Origin: Yinghuangia seranimata
GTDB lineage: Bacteria > Actinomycetota > Actinomycetes > Streptomycetales > Streptomycetaceae
Reading direction: 5' to 3'
Assembly (NCBI RefSeq): GCF_029953285.1
Contig: NZ_JASAOI010000023.1
Coordinates: 62,001 to 126,000 of the forward strand
DNA length: 64,000 bases
Position numbers and translations under genes: made by a program. Below, piece after piece: positions 1-9,160 of the stretch (position 1 is the first letter of the stretch; the number at the start of each line of letters is the position of its first letter). The notes beneath the pieces were generated by a model. That model worked only from the letters and a program-made list of their open reading frames with translations. It was not told where the DNA came from and searched no databases.

Positions 1-1909
1 GCACGCGTACCCGTTCGACGCGACGCGCAGCACGGTGATCGTCGAAATGGCCGAAGACGCCTGGCGTGCCGCCGGGTTCGCCGACCTCGCGGCTCGCGAC
101 CTGCCGCGCGGCGCCAGTGACGAGGCGAGCATCGCCCGCTGCGAGGAGCTGCTGGCCGAGCACCTCGACGGCCACCGGCTGATCCCCAACAACTCGCGCT
201 GGATCCGCTTCACGACCGTGCGCAACGCGACCTGGCGGCACGGCAACGTCGTGCTGCTCGGCGACGCCGCGCACACCGCGCACTTCTCGATCGGCTCGGG
301 CACCAAGCTCGCCATGGAGGACGCCCTCGCGCTCGCCGCGTGCCTGCACGAACAGCCCGGTATAGACGAGGCGTTGGCCGCGTACGAGGCCGAGCGCCGC
401 CCGGTCGTCGAGTCGACGCAGCGCGCCGCGCAGGCCAGCCTCGAGTGGTTCGAGAACATCGGCCGCTACACCGGGCAGGCGCCTGAGCAGTTCGCGTTCA
501 ACCTGCTCACCCGCAGCCGTCGGGTCACGTACGACAACCTGCGCTCCCGCGACGCCGACTTCGTGGGCGTGGCCGACCGCTGGTTCGCCGAGTCCACGGT
601 CGAGTCGGGCGGGGCCCCCGACGGGACGGTCCCCGCGGGCACGGCGGCCGCCGCGGACACGCCCCCGATGTTCCGCCCCTTCCGACTCGGCCGACTGCTC
701 CTCGGCAACCGCGTCGTGGTGCCGCCGATGACCACCGGCACCGCGTGCCGCGGCGTACCCGGCGACTTCGAGCAGGCCCACCTGACCGCGCTGGCGCTCG
801 GCGGCGCCGGGCTGGTCTTCGCCGGAATGACCGCCGTCACCCCGAACGGCCGCCCCGGGCCCGGGAGTCCAGGGCTGTACAACGACGAGCAGGAAGCCGC
901 CTGGCGGCGCATCGTCACCGCGGTCTCGGGGAACTCCGGCGCCGCGCTCGGCATCCAGCTCACCCACGCCGGGCGCCGCGCGGCACGCACCGATCCCGGG
1001 GCCGACGGCCGCTCCCGGCCGCTGGCCGACTCGGCCGCCTGGCCGGTCGTCGCCGCGTCCGCCCTCGCCTGGGACCAGGACAGTCAGACGCCGACCGCCG
1101 CAACCGCCGAGGAACTCTTCGAGATATCCAGCCAGTTCGCCGCGGCCGCGCGCCGCGCCGACCGTGCGGGCTTCGACGTCCTGGAACTCCAGTACGGGCA
1201 CGGGCACTTCATGTCCGGCTTCCTGTCCCCGCTGACCAACACCCGCACGGACGGGTACGGCGGCGACCTGGCCGGCCGGCTGCGCTACCCCCTCGAGGTC
1301 CTCGCCGCCGTGCGGGAGGTGTGGCCCGAGGACAAGGCGCTCGTCGTCCGGATCTCCGCGTGCGACTGGGCCGACGGCGGCACCACAGAGGACGAGGCGG
1401 TCGAGATCGCCCGCGCGCTGGCCGCCGCGGGCGCCGACGCGGTCGACGTGTCGACCGGCGAAGTCGTCTCGCACGAGCGCCCCGCGTACGGCCGCAGCTA
1501 CCAGACGCCGTTCGCCGACCTGATCCGCAACGCCACCGGCGTGCCGGTCATCGCGGTGGGCGCGATCTCCACGTACGACGACGTCAACTCCATCCTGCTG
1601 GCCGGCCGCGCCGACCTGTGCGCGATCGGCCGCGGGCACCTGCACGACCCGCTGTGGACCCTGCACGCCGCGACCGCGCAGGACTACCGGGGGCCCGGCG
1701 CCGTGTGGCCGGATCCGTGGCAGGCCGGCAGCGGGCGTCCGCCCGGCGCGCGCACCGACCGGGTGCCGCCGCGCCTGCACCTGCTGCGCGAACCGGTCGA
1801 GCCCACCCCCCAGCGCTGGCGGCCCGTGCCCGTGCCGCAACCGAGCGTCAACTCGTGGTCTTTCCCGAGGTATTCGCCGCGGGATACCCGTATTGGAACC
1901 GGACGATGA
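1..1909 (+). CDS. Salicylyl-CoA 5-hydroxylase / OYE-type oxidoreductase fusion (5' end missing)
   Basis: The gene is open from the left edge (codons begin at base 2), so its start and N-terminal FAD-binding Rossmann segment lie outside the window. The visible N-terminal part is the C-terminal half of an aromatic flavin monooxygenase: YPFDATRST at the edge, and the FAD-contacting GDAAHTAHFSIGSG near 260-300. From about base 667 a second domain begins (MFRPFRLG...NRVVVPPMT). This is an Old Yellow Enzyme FMN barrel, with IQLTHAGRRA, LQYGHGHFMSGFLSP and AIGRG. The same two-domain architecture is known in salicylyl-CoA 5-hydroxylases of aerobic CoA-dependent salicylate degradation, which yield gentisyl-CoA. 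The neighbouring hydrolase and maleate isomerase fit a gentisate-type pathway. The product is soluble. The substrate is inferred from architecture and context; another aryl-CoA hydroxylase is possible. Confidence 0.8.
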   Translation, partial: HAYPFDATRSTVIVEMAEDAWRAAGFADLAARDLPRGASDEASIARCEELLAEHLDGHRLIPNNSRWIRFTTVRNATWRHGNVVLLGDAAHTAHFSIGSGTKLAMEDALALAACLHEQPGIDEALAAYEAERRPVVESTQRAAQASLEWFENIGRYTGQAPEQFAFNLLTRSRRVTYDNLRSRDADFVGVADRWFAESTVESGGAPDGTVPAGTAAAADTPPMFRPFRLGRLLLGNRVVVPPMTTGTACRGVPGDFEQAHLTALALGGAGLVFAGMTAVTPNGRPGPGSPGLYNDEQEAAWRRIVTAVSGNSGAALGIQLTHAGRRAARTDPGADGRSRPLADSAAWPVVAASALAWDQDSQTPTAATAEELFEISSQFAAAARRADRAGFDVLELQYGHGHFMSGFLSPLTNTRTDGYGGDLAGRLRYPLEVLAAVREVWPEDKALVVRISACDWADGGTTEDEAVEIARALAAAGADAVDVSTGEVVSHERPAYGRSYQTPFADLIRNATGVPVIAVGAISTYDDVNSILLAGRADLCAIGRGHLHDPLWTLHAATAQDYRGPGAVWPDPWQAGSGRPPGARTDRVPPRLHLLREPVEPTPQRWRPVPVPQPSVNSWSFPRYSPRDTRIGTGR

Positions 1910-2175
1910 AGCCCAGACCGGGCTTCTCCCGGGAAGAGGCCTGCGCAGACAACGACGGCCACCAGAAAGCCGGCTGAGCCGGTGCCGCCGGGCAAGACCG
2001 AAACCCGCGAGCGGACGGGCGCGCGACCGCGGGGCCCGGCGGCACCTCCAGACCCCGGGGCACGTGTCGTGCCGTCATCCGCCCCGGGAGGGGTGGGGAC
2101 CGGCGCTCATCGGGGGTGAGCGCCGGGCCCTTCCCCGGCCCACACGTTCCATCGCGACAGACCAAGGACCATCGC

Positions 2176-3084
2176 ATGCGACTGATCACCTACACCGTGG
2201 CGACCACCGCCGATCCCCGCCTCGGCGCCGTGGTCGGCGACAACGCCGTCGACCTGGGCGCACTCGCCGCCGCCCGCGGCGTCGCGCTGCCCGGCGACCT
2301 GCTCTCCCTCATCGCCGCCGGACCGGTCGCCCAGGAGACCGCGCGCGAGCTCCTGGCCGGCGACCCGTCCGACCGGCCCGCCGGGTGCGTCCGCCCCCTG
2401 GCCGACGTCACGGTGCTGGCGCCGCTGCGTCCCGGCAAGGTCGTCGGTGTCGGCCTCAACTACGTCGAGCACGTCGAGGAGTCCAGCCGCAGCCTCGACA
2501 CCGACAAGGAACCGCCGACCCGGCCCGTCCTGTTCAGCAAGCCCGCCACGGCGGTCACCGGTCCCGGAGACCCCATCCTCCACAACGGCGACCTGACGCA
2601 GCAGCTCGACTGGGAGTGCGAACTCGCCGTCGTCATCGGGCGCACCGCGTTCAAGGTGAGCGAAGAGGACGCGTACGACTACGTCTTCGGCTACAGCATC
2701 GTCAACGACATCAGCGCCCGCGACCAGCGCCGCTCGGGCCAGTGGTTCTTCTCCAAGGGCCAGGACTCCTACTGCCCGTTCGGCCCCGCCGTGCTCACCG
2801 CCGACGAGATCGAGGACCCGCAGAACCTCGACCTGCACCTGGCGGTCAACGGCGAGACGAAGCAGAAGGGCAACACACGCGACATGCTCTTCCGGATCCC
2901 GAAGCTGATCGCCGACATCAGCTCCGGTGTCACCCTCGAACCCGGCGACGTCATCGCCACCGGCTCGCCGTCCGGTGTCGGCGCCGGCATGAACCCGCCC
3001 CAGTTCCTCACGCCGGGCGACATCGTCGAGGCCACCATCCAGGGCATCGGGACGCTGTCCAACCCCGTCGTCGACGCGCGCTGA
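2176..3084 (+). CDS. Fumarylacetoacetate hydrolase family protein (probable fumaryl-/maleylpyruvate hydrolase)
   Basis: 302 aa. The ATG at 2176 has AAGGA 8 nt upstream; an in-frame ATG at 2116 lacks this. The N-terminal cap (about residues 1-70) is followed by the FAH fold: VVGVGLNYVEHVEE, PVLFSKPATAVTG, a metal-binding E.E pair in DWECELAVVIGR, DISARDQRR and the GDVIATGSPSGVG signature near the end. Family members cleave C-C bonds in acylpyruvates. Placed between the aryl-CoA hydroxylase and a maleate isomerase, it most likely hydrolyses the ring-cleavage product of gentisate. Whether the cis (maleylpyruvate) or trans (fumarylpyruvate) isomer is used cannot be read from sequence, but the isomerase next door favours the cis form. 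The gap to the next gene is 55 nt, so the two are probably co-transcribed. Confidence 0.82.
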   Translation: MRLITYTVATTADPRLGAVVGDNAVDLGALAAARGVALPGDLLSLIAAGPVAQETARELLAGDPSDRPAGCVRPLADVTVLAPLRPGKVVGVGLNYVEHVEESSRSLDTDKEPPTRPVLFSKPATAVTGPGDPILHNGDLTQQLDWECELAVVIGRTAFKVSEEDAYDYVFGYSIVNDISARDQRRSGQWFFSKGQDSYCPFGPAVLTADEIEDPQNLDLHLAVNGETKQKGNTRDMLFRIPKLIADISSGVTLEPGDVIATGSPSGVGAGMNPPQFLTPGDIVEATIQGIGTLSNPVVDAR

Positions 3085-3139
3085 GCCGCACCGCCGCACC
3101 GACCACGCCCCGCCGCCCAGCTCCCCGGAAAGGCATCCG

Positions 3140-3925
3140 ATGACCCCACGCAGCTACCGCATCGGCCAGATCGTCCCGAGTTCGAACGTCACGATGGAGA
3201 CGGAGATCCCGGCGATCCTCCGGGCGCGTGAGACCGTCGCGCCCGAGCGGTTCACCTTCCACTCCAGCCGCATGCGCATGACGCATGTGACGCCCGAGCA
3301 GCTCAAGGCGATGGACGCCGACTCGGACCGGTGCGCCCTGGAGCTGTCCGACGCGCACGTGGACGTGCTCGGCTACGCGTGCCTGGTGGCGATCATGAGC
3401 ATGGGGCTGGGCTACCACCGCGAGTCCGAGACGCGCCTGCACGCCCGCACCGTGGAGAACGGCGCCCCGGCCCCGGTCGTGACCAGCGCGGGCGCGCTCG
3501 TCCACGGCCTGAACGTGCTCGGCGCGAAGAAGGTCGCGCTGGTCGCGCCGTACATGCAGCCGCTGACCCGCACCGTGGTCGAGTACCTGCAGCACGAGGG
3601 CGTGGAGGTGCTCGACTACACGGCGCTGGAGATCCCCAACAACCTCGACGTCGCGGCGCACGACCCGCTGAGGCTGCCGGGCATCGCCGCCGCGCTCGAC
3701 TACTCGGACGCCGACGCGGTGGTGCTGTCGGCGTGCGTGCAGATGCCGTCGCTGGCCGCGGTGGAGGAGGCCGAGCAGAAGCTGGGCAAGCCGGTCGTGT
3801 CCGCGGCGATCTGCACGGCGCACCAGATGCTGCGCTCGCTGGGGCTGCCCGCGGTCGCGCCGGGAGCGGGCACACTGCTGTCGGGGCGGTACGCCGAATC
3901 ACCGGTCCCGCCGGCGGCGCCCTGA
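3140..3925 (+). CDS. Maleate cis-trans isomerase (Asp/Glu racemase superfamily)
   Basis: 261 aa, with ATG preceded by GGAAAGG at 3127-3133. The protein starts with the family signature RIGQIVPSSNVTMETEIP. Two cysteines sit where the catalytic pair of maleate isomerases is expected: Cys81 (LGYACLVAIMS) and Cys199 (VVLSACVQMPS). Length and motif order match maleate isomerase and the related arylmalonate decarboxylase/racemase fold. The reaction would be maleate to fumarate. Maleate isomerases are best known from nicotinate degradation. Here no nicotinate gene is visible, and the neighbours suggest the maleate comes from maleylpyruvate hydrolysis. The PaaX-type regulator starts 58 nt downstream behind a near-identical ribosome-binding site. 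Confidence 0.85.
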   Translation: MTPRSYRIGQIVPSSNVTMETEIPAILRARETVAPERFTFHSSRMRMTHVTPEQLKAMDADSDRCALELSDAHVDVLGYACLVAIMSMGLGYHRESETRLHARTVENGAPAPVVTSAGALVHGLNVLGAKKVALVAPYMQPLTRTVVEYLQHEGVEVLDYTALEIPNNLDVAAHDPLRLPGIAAALDYSDADAVVLSACVQMPSLAAVEEAEQKLGKPVVSAAICTAHQMLRSLGLPAVAPGAGTLLSGRYAESPVPPAAP

Positions 3926-3983
3926 CCCGGGGCGAGACCGCCCGCCGGTAACATCGCCGCCGCACTGTTCCGGAAAGGCGATC

Positions 3984-4817
3984 ATGGCAGAGAGCGCGAG
4001 CCGACCCAGCTCACTGATCAACACGATCTACGGCGCGTTCGTCCGCCCGTGCGGCGGCTGGATCTCGATCGCCGACCTCATCACGTTGATGGCCGAGCTG
4101 GACGTCGACGGCCCCGCGGTGCGCTCCGCCATCTCCCGCCTGAAGAAGCGGGGAACGCTGGTCGGCGAACGCCGCTCCGGCACCGGCTACCGGCTCAGCC
4201 CGGCCATGGGCCCGGTGTTCGACGAAGGCGACGCGCGCATCTTCGGCCACCTGGAGCCGGCCCGGCTCGAGGACGGCTGGGTCGTCGCGGTGTTCTCCGT
4301 CCCCGAGAGCGAACGCGCCGCCCGGCACCAGCTGCGCTCCCGCCTGACCTGGCTCGGCTTCGGCAAGGTCTCGCCCGGTGTGTGGGTCGCGCCGGCCCGG
4401 CTCCTCGACGCCGCGCGGCGCACCCTCACCCGGGTCGGACTCAGCGACTACGTCCACCTGTTCGCCGGCGACTACGCGGCGTTCTCCGAACTGCGCGGCA
4501 CGGTCGGCGAGTGGTGGGACTTCGCCGCCGTCGAGGAGCAGTACGCCCGGTTCACCGCGACGTACGGGCCGGTCGCCGAGGCGTTGCGCACGGGGGACGA
4601 GGTCGGCCCGGACGACGCGTTCCGCGGCTACGTGCCGATGCTGACCGAATGGCGGCGGCTGCCGTACCTCGACCCGGGCCTGCCGTCCGAGCTGCTCCCG
4701 GACGACTGGAACGCGGTCGAAGCCCGGCAGGTCTTCGTCCGCCTGCACGAGCGCCTCGCGCCGCCGAGTCTGCGGCACGTCGAAAAGGTGACGGGGCTGA
4801 CCGCGGCGGAGGCGTGA
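3984..4817 (+). CDS. PaaX-family transcriptional regulator
   Basis: 277 aa, ATG at 3984 with GGAAAGG 6 nt upstream. The N-terminal winged helix (residues about 10-70; LDVDGPAVRSAISRLKKRG is the recognition segment) is followed by the central PaaX domain (WVVAVFSVPESERAARHQLR, LTWLGFGKVSPGVWVAPARL) and the C-terminal PaaX_C region (PYLDPGLPSELLPDDW). PaaX proteins repress aromatic-CoA catabolic operons and are released by an aryl-CoA effector. It lies at the end of the cluster on the same strand, so it is a plausible local repressor responding to salicylyl-CoA or gentisyl-CoA. The effector is inferred. Confidence 0.9.
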   Translation: MAESASRPSSLINTIYGAFVRPCGGWISIADLITLMAELDVDGPAVRSAISRLKKRGTLVGERRSGTGYRLSPAMGPVFDEGDARIFGHLEPARLEDGWVVAVFSVPESERAARHQLRSRLTWLGFGKVSPGVWVAPARLLDAARRTLTRVGLSDYVHLFAGDYAAFSELRGTVGEWWDFAAVEEQYARFTATYGPVAEALRTGDEVGPDDAFRGYVPMLTEWRRLPYLDPGLPSELLPDDWNAVEARQVFVRLHERLAPPSLRHVEKVTGLTAAEA

Positions 4818-5240
4818 CCGGGGTCCCCGCGACACCCCGTGACCCGGCGTGACCATGCCAAAGCGAACGCGTTCCGGCCGGGTGCGTGTGCTCCGCCCGA
4901 TCGGGCCGTAGCGCGTTCCCTTGACGGTCGCCATGACGGGTGAACAAACCATGCCGTCGGCCCAGCGGGCGGCGGCCGACAGTCGCGTCCGACCTCACGC
5001 GGCGGGACAATGGCGGGAACGGCACAAGCGGCGGAAACGGGCGAAGGCGGGCGCGGCGCCCGCAACCGCGCCTGTCCGCCGGGACGCGGCGGCACGCGGC
5101 CCGGACCCGGTGCGCGGGCCGCCGACGTGCCACACCGCCCCGGGCACGGGCCGCGCCGACGGGACCGCGACCGCGCAGGCGGCGCGGAACCGGCACCGTC
5201 CGCGCGACGCAGGCTCGGGGACGAAAGAAGGCGAGCCCAT
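4818..5240 (+). other. Intergenic region, 423 nt
   Basis: No convincing gene. Short open frames here have arginine/proline-rich composition typical of shadow frames. A TTGACG hexamer at 4921-4926 could be a -35 element for the downstream phosphatase gene, but no good -10 follows at the expected spacing. The related strings AACGCGTTCC (4865-4874) and AGCGCGTTCCC (4909-4919) form an imperfect direct repeat. No clear terminator is seen. Confidence 0.4.
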
Positions 5241-7334
5241 ATGAGCGCAGCGCCCGGCGCCGGCGCCCCCGAAGAACTCCCCGCCGACCTCGCGGCGGTG
5301 CTGCTGGACCCGGACGGCAACGTCCTGCTCGCCAGCCCCGCCGCCCGGCGCCAGCTCGGCCAGCCGCTGCCCCCGGCCGCCGCCGAAGCACTGCGCGGCA
5401 TCCCCGGCCGCGGGCCCGGAGCGCGCGTCACCGTCCCCGGAGCGCACGGTCTCCTGCACGCCCGCACGCTCACCACCCCGATGTCCGAGCCCGACCCCGA
5501 ACGCGTCTTCACGGGTCCCCGCGCGCGGCTCGTCCTCCTGCTGCCCGCCGACCGCGCCGGCGCGGGGCTGCCCGGCGTCGACGTCCGCGACCGCGAACAC
5601 GGCCGACTCGCCCACGCCGCCGCCGTCGACACCGGATCGAGCCTCGACCTGGCCGACATCGCGCGCGCGTTCGTCGACGTCCTCGTCCCCGACTTCGCCG
5701 ACCTCGCCTCCGTCGACCTCGACGAATCAGTCCTCGCAGGCGACGAGCCCGCCCCGATGGTCGGCGCCGTCCAGCCGCAGTTCCGGCGCGCCGCGGTCGC
5801 CGCCCGCCCCGGCCGTGAATGGCCCGCCGCAATGCTCGACGTCGGCGACGCCCTGCCGCACTTCGACGAGAGCCCCATGCTCGCCCCGCTCGCCGAAGGC
5901 ATCCCCGTCGTCGCCACCGACATGGCCATGCTGCGCGCCTCGCTCGGCCTCAGCGGCGCCGTCCTCGACTCGATGATCCCGGCCGAGGCCGACTCCTCGA
6001 TGGTCGCCACCCTCCTCGCCCGCGGCCTCGTCCTCGGCAGCATCACCGTCTGGCGGGCCGCGCCCCGCGCCAAGTTCGACGAACGCGACGCCACGCTCCT
6101 CGCCGAAATCGCCTCCCGCGCCGCCCTCAGCGTCGACAACGCGCGCCGCTACACCCGCGAACACCGCACCGCCGTCGCCCTCCAACGCGCCCTGCTCCCA
6201 CGCGCCCTCAACCGCACCCCGGCCGCCCACACCGCCGGCACCTACCTGCCCGCCGAAGGCGAGGCCGGCGTCGCGGGCGACTGGTTCGACGTCATCCCGC
6301 TCTCCTCACTGCGCACCGCCTTCGTCGTCGGCGACGTCGTCGGCCACGGCCTCATGGCCACCGCGGCCATGGGCCGGCTGCGCACCGCCGTCCAGACCCT
6401 CGCCGACCTCGACCTCGAACCCGGCGAACTCCTCAGCCACGTCGACGACCTCGTCCTCAGCTACTGGCCCGAGCACGACCCCGACGACCCCACCGCCGAA
6501 CTCGCCGCCCAAGGCGCCACCGCCCAGTACGCCGTCTACGACCCCGCCACCGGCGGCTTCACCATCGCGAGCGCCGGCCACCCGCCGCCCCTCGTCGTCG
6601 AACCCGGCGCCCCACCGCGGTTCGCCAAGTTCTCCCCGGGCCCGCCGCTCGGCGTCGGCGGCATGCCGTTCGAATCCGTCGAACTCGACCTGCCACCCGG
6701 CACCCTGCTGGCCTTCTACACCGACGGCCTCGTCGAAAAGCGCGACGCCGACCCCGGCGAAGGCATGGCCGCCCTCGCGCGAGCCGTCGACACGTACCGC
6801 GACCTGCCGCTCGAAGACCTCGGCCGGGCCGTCGTCGCCGAACTCGCCCCGCCGCGCGACGACGACATCGCCCTCCTCCTCGCCCGCACCGGCCGCCTCG
6901 GCCCCGACGCCATCGCCGAATGGGAACTCCCCGCCGACCTCGCCCTCGTCTCCCGCGCCCGCGAACTCGCCCGCGACCAGCTCACCGCCTGGGGCCTCGA
7001 CGACCTCGCCTACGCCACCGAACTCGTCGTCAGCGAACTCGTCACCAACGCGATCCGCTACGCGGGCGGGCCCGTCCACCTGCGGATGCTCCGCGACGAG
7101 GTCCTCGTCTGCGAGGTCGGCGACCCGAGCAACACCCAGCCCCGCCTCCGACGGGCCCGCGAAACCGACGAAGGCGGCCGCGGCCTCTTCCTCGTCGCCC
7201 AACTCACCAGCCGCTGGGGCAGCCGCTACCGCCGCAACGGCAAAACCATCTGGACCGAACAAGCCACCACCCCGGCCCCGCCCGCAGAGTCGCTGTCGGA
7301 AGCGGACCTCCTGGCCGCCTTCGACGACCTGTGA
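5241..7334 (+). CDS. PP2C/SpoIIE-type serine phosphatase with GAF and HATPase (anti-sigma kinase-like) domains
   Basis: 697 aa. ATG at 5241 follows AAGAAGG; upstream extension to 5010 is arginine-rich and unlikely. Order: a short PAS-like N-terminus (LDPDGNVLLASPAARRQLG), a GAF-like region (about 120-310), the SpoIIE/PP2C phosphatase (QRALLPRALNRTP, VAGDWFDVIPL, VVGDVVGHGLMATAAMG, YTDGLVEKR, DDDIALLLAR), and a C-terminal HATPase_c domain of the RsbW/SpoIIAB type (ELVVSELVTNAIRYAGG, DEGGRGLFLVAQL). Streptomycetes carry dozens of such proteins, which tune sigma factors by dephosphorylating anti-sigma antagonists and/or phosphorylating them. No partner is encoded next door. The input signal is unknown. 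Confidence 0.9.
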   Translation: MSAAPGAGAPEELPADLAAVLLDPDGNVLLASPAARRQLGQPLPPAAAEALRGIPGRGPGARVTVPGAHGLLHARTLTTPMSEPDPERVFTGPRARLVLLLPADRAGAGLPGVDVRDREHGRLAHAAAVDTGSSLDLADIARAFVDVLVPDFADLASVDLDESVLAGDEPAPMVGAVQPQFRRAAVAARPGREWPAAMLDVGDALPHFDESPMLAPLAEGIPVVATDMAMLRASLGLSGAVLDSMIPAEADSSMVATLLARGLVLGSITVWRAAPRAKFDERDATLLAEIASRAALSVDNARRYTREHRTAVALQRALLPRALNRTPAAHTAGTYLPAEGEAGVAGDWFDVIPLSSLRTAFVVGDVVGHGLMATAAMGRLRTAVQTLADLDLEPGELLSHVDDLVLSYWPEHDPDDPTAELAAQGATAQYAVYDPATGGFTIASAGHPPPLVVEPGAPPRFAKFSPGPPLGVGGMPFESVELDLPPGTLLAFYTDGLVEKRDADPGEGMAALARAVDTYRDLPLEDLGRAVVAELAPPRDDDIALLLARTGRLGPDAIAEWELPADLALVSRARELARDQLTAWGLDDLAYATELVVSELVTNAIRYAGGPVHLRMLRDEVLVCEVGDPSNTQPRLRRARETDEGGRGLFLVAQLTSRWGSRYRRNGKTIWTEQATTPAPPAESLSEADLLAAFDDL

Positions 7335-7483
7335 CCAGGTGCCGCGAGGCCCGGCGCAGGCGACGGCTTTGTCGGTTCGCGTCGTTAATCTGCTGCGCCG
7401 GCAGTCGGGCAGCCCGGGACGACTGGCTCTTCGGGGGAAGAGGCCTGCCGCCAATCCGATCACCGAGCGCGTGTGGAGTTTCA

Positions 7484-8038
7484 GTGGCTGTAGGAAGCGC
7501 TTTGTTGGGACTGCCGGAGCGTCCTCCGCGGGCAATCGATTGGCAGTCGGTGGAGGAAGCCCTCGGAACCCGGCTGCCAGCCGATTACAAGGACCTGATC
7601 GCGCGGTATCCCGAGCTCGTGGTGGGCGGCTTCATCCGGGTCCTCGGCCCGCACGGCCGGTTTCCCTCCATGGACATCGTCGCAGAGTCGCAGAGCAACC
7701 AGTCCTGGCTGGAGTACATCACCGAAGAGGCGGAGCACCACGACGAGGCGATCCCTTATGTCGCGTATCCGGCCCCGGGCGGCATCCTGCGGTGGGGGGT
7801 GACCACCAACGGCGACTACTGCCATTGGCGCACCGGCCCCGGCGATCCGGATGAATGGACCATCGTCGTCTCGGAGGGGAAAGGCGACGAGTGGACGGAA
7901 TTCGCGGGCGGCCTGGGCGCATTCATCGAAGCCCTTTTCCTCGCACGCTCCACGGTCCCGTGCTTTCGTGGCGACTGGCCGCACAGCGGATCGACGACAA
8001 CCTTCAGGGACAGAGGAGACCGCGCGGTCAGCGCCTGA
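7484..8038 (+). CDS. SMI1/KNR4 (SUKH) family protein
   Basis: 184 aa from GTG 7484 (GGAG at 7475-7478). SUKH features: an N-terminal helix before IDWQSVEEALGTRLPADYK, then LIARYPELVVGGFIRVLGPHG, LRWGVTTNGDYCHWRTGP, WTIVVSEGKGDEWTEFAGG and a C-terminal amphipathic helix. In bacteria SUKH proteins are common immunity proteins against polymorphic toxins, usually nuclease-type. No toxin gene is adjacent, so this is an orphan or acts against a toxin encoded elsewhere. At least two other SUKH proteins lie further right in the window. Confidence 0.8.
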   Translation: MAVGSALLGLPERPPRAIDWQSVEEALGTRLPADYKDLIARYPELVVGGFIRVLGPHGRFPSMDIVAESQSNQSWLEYITEEAEHHDEAIPYVAYPAPGGILRWGVTTNGDYCHWRTGPGDPDEWTIVVSEGKGDEWTEFAGGLGAFIEALFLARSTVPCFRGDWPHSGSTTTFRDRGDRAVSA

Positions 8039-8169
8039 CGCGGCTGCGGACTGCCAGCAAGGCCAGGCCCAGCAGGACCGGTTCAGCGATGCGGGAGGCC
8101 AGCCGAACAGCGGACGAGGTCCGCGCCGTGCGGCACGAGCCGGATCTCCCAGTGCGCCTCGGGCCGGGG

Positions 8170-8769
8170 TCAGGGGCTCGGTCGGACCGGGCCGTTCCCG
8201 GGATCGTAGTGGGCCCTCAGGTAGAGGCGGGTGCGGTCCGGGGCGTACGCGTGGGCGTAGAGGAGGACGCAGCGCTCGTCGGACGTGTCGTACGTGTCGG
8301 GCACGCCGGAAGGGAGCGCGGTCGGCCCGTCCGTGTCCGACGCCGGGCAGACGTAGCCGTAGCGCACGCCGTCCTTGAGCGTCTCCGGCTCCGGAAGGCC
8401 GAAGTGGGCGAAGTCGCGCGGCGGGACGCCAGAGGCGGCCGTGGGCTCCAGCCACTTGCCCTTCGGGGGGTTCTCCTTCAGGTACGTGTCCGCTTCGGCC
8501 CGGGTCAGCGTGAAGGTGAGCAGGCCCGTGTCGTAGCGGGAGGTGCTCTCGTACGCGGCCTCCGGCGACCTTGCCGTGCCCGGCAGCGGAAGGCCCATCT
8601 GCCTGCTCATCCACTCCGGTGTGATGCCGGCCGCCCAGTCGGAGCCCGGTGCCGGTCCCGTGCCGCGGGTGGTGTGCCCTCCGTCGCCGCTGCATGCGAC
8701 GAGGGCGGTCGCGAGCACCACCGCGGCCGCAACCGCGGCGGTCCGCCGTCGGACAGATCCGCCGTCCAC
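8170..8769 (-). CDS. Secreted lipoprotein, function unknown
   Basis: 199 aa from GTG 8769, which has AGGAGG (complement of 8774-8779) 4 nt away. The N-terminus is a typical lipoprotein signal: RRR, the hydrophobic core AAVAAAVVLATALVAC and cysteine followed by SGDGG. The mature part has no recognised domain: YLKENPPKGKWLEPTA, PPRDFAHFGLPEPETLK, then two cysteines (YVCPASDTDG, DERCVLLYA) that could form a disulfide. It probably sits on the outer face of the membrane. It is divergent from the dehydrogenase-like gene at 9161. A longer form starting further upstream is open, but it would put the signal peptide internally. Confidence 0.7.
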   Translation of the reverse strand: MDGGSVRRRTAAVAAAVVLATALVACSGDGGHTTRGTGPAPGSDWAAGITPEWMSRQMGLPLPGTARSPEAAYESTSRYDTGLLTFTLTRAEADTYLKENPPKGKWLEPTAASGVPPRDFAHFGLPEPETLKDGVRYGYVCPASDTDGPTALPSGVPDTYDTSDERCVLLYAHAYAPDRTRLYLRAHYDPGNGPVRPSP

Positions 8770-9160
8770 GCACCCTCCTGACGCTCCCGCCGCCCTGCGG
8801 CAGCCGGCCATGAGCATGCCCCACCGCCGCGCCCGGACCCGTTGGGCTATCCGGAATCCGCATCCGCACGGAGCCTGACCGGAGCCCATCGGCGCCCCTA
8901 CCCGGTCTGCTTGGGCCGAGTGGAGCCCCCCATCCGAGGACGACCATGACGTCCGGGCCGCACGGAAATACGTCAGGTGCCATGTCGGCCACCCGCCGAT
9001 CCCGCACCCGGCGCGATCGACAACACGTACTGGTCACCCGCGTCGCGCTCCTGGGCCGCCTGGGTGAAGGAGGTTGCAGCACTCGCCGGGCCGGGCACTC
9101 TCCGCGCGCCGCGTCCGTCACCGTGACGGGTGTCCGGCCGACGCGGAGGCGGAGGGCGAC
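8770..9160. other. Divergent intergenic region, 391 nt
   Basis: Lies between the lipoprotein and the dehydrogenase-like gene and must hold both promoters. On the minus strand, roughly 9075-8980, a short open segment reads protein-like (AAQERDAGDQYVLSIAPG) but has no start and ends at a stop. It may be a gene relic. No clear sigma consensus or operator is seen. Confidence 0.3.

Noticed and set aside
35-1909. Taking GTG at base 35 as the true start of the first gene
   Set aside because: The frame is open to the window edge and the codons before it (HAYPFDATRST) belong to the conserved enzyme, so the gene starts outside.
3179-3186. tRNA-like GTTCGAAC (also at 37743)
   Set aside because: No cloverleaf can be drawn; the first is inside a gene and the second is the loop of a hairpin.
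4921-5244. A plus-strand ORF of 107 codons ahead of the phosphatase
   Set aside because: Arg/Ala/Pro-rich, overlaps the phosphatase start and lacks any motif or ribosome-binding site.
5819-8038. A very long arginine-rich frame overlapping the phosphatase and the SUKH gene
   Set aside because: Only the last 184 codons look like protein; the rest is a shadow of the phosphatase gene.
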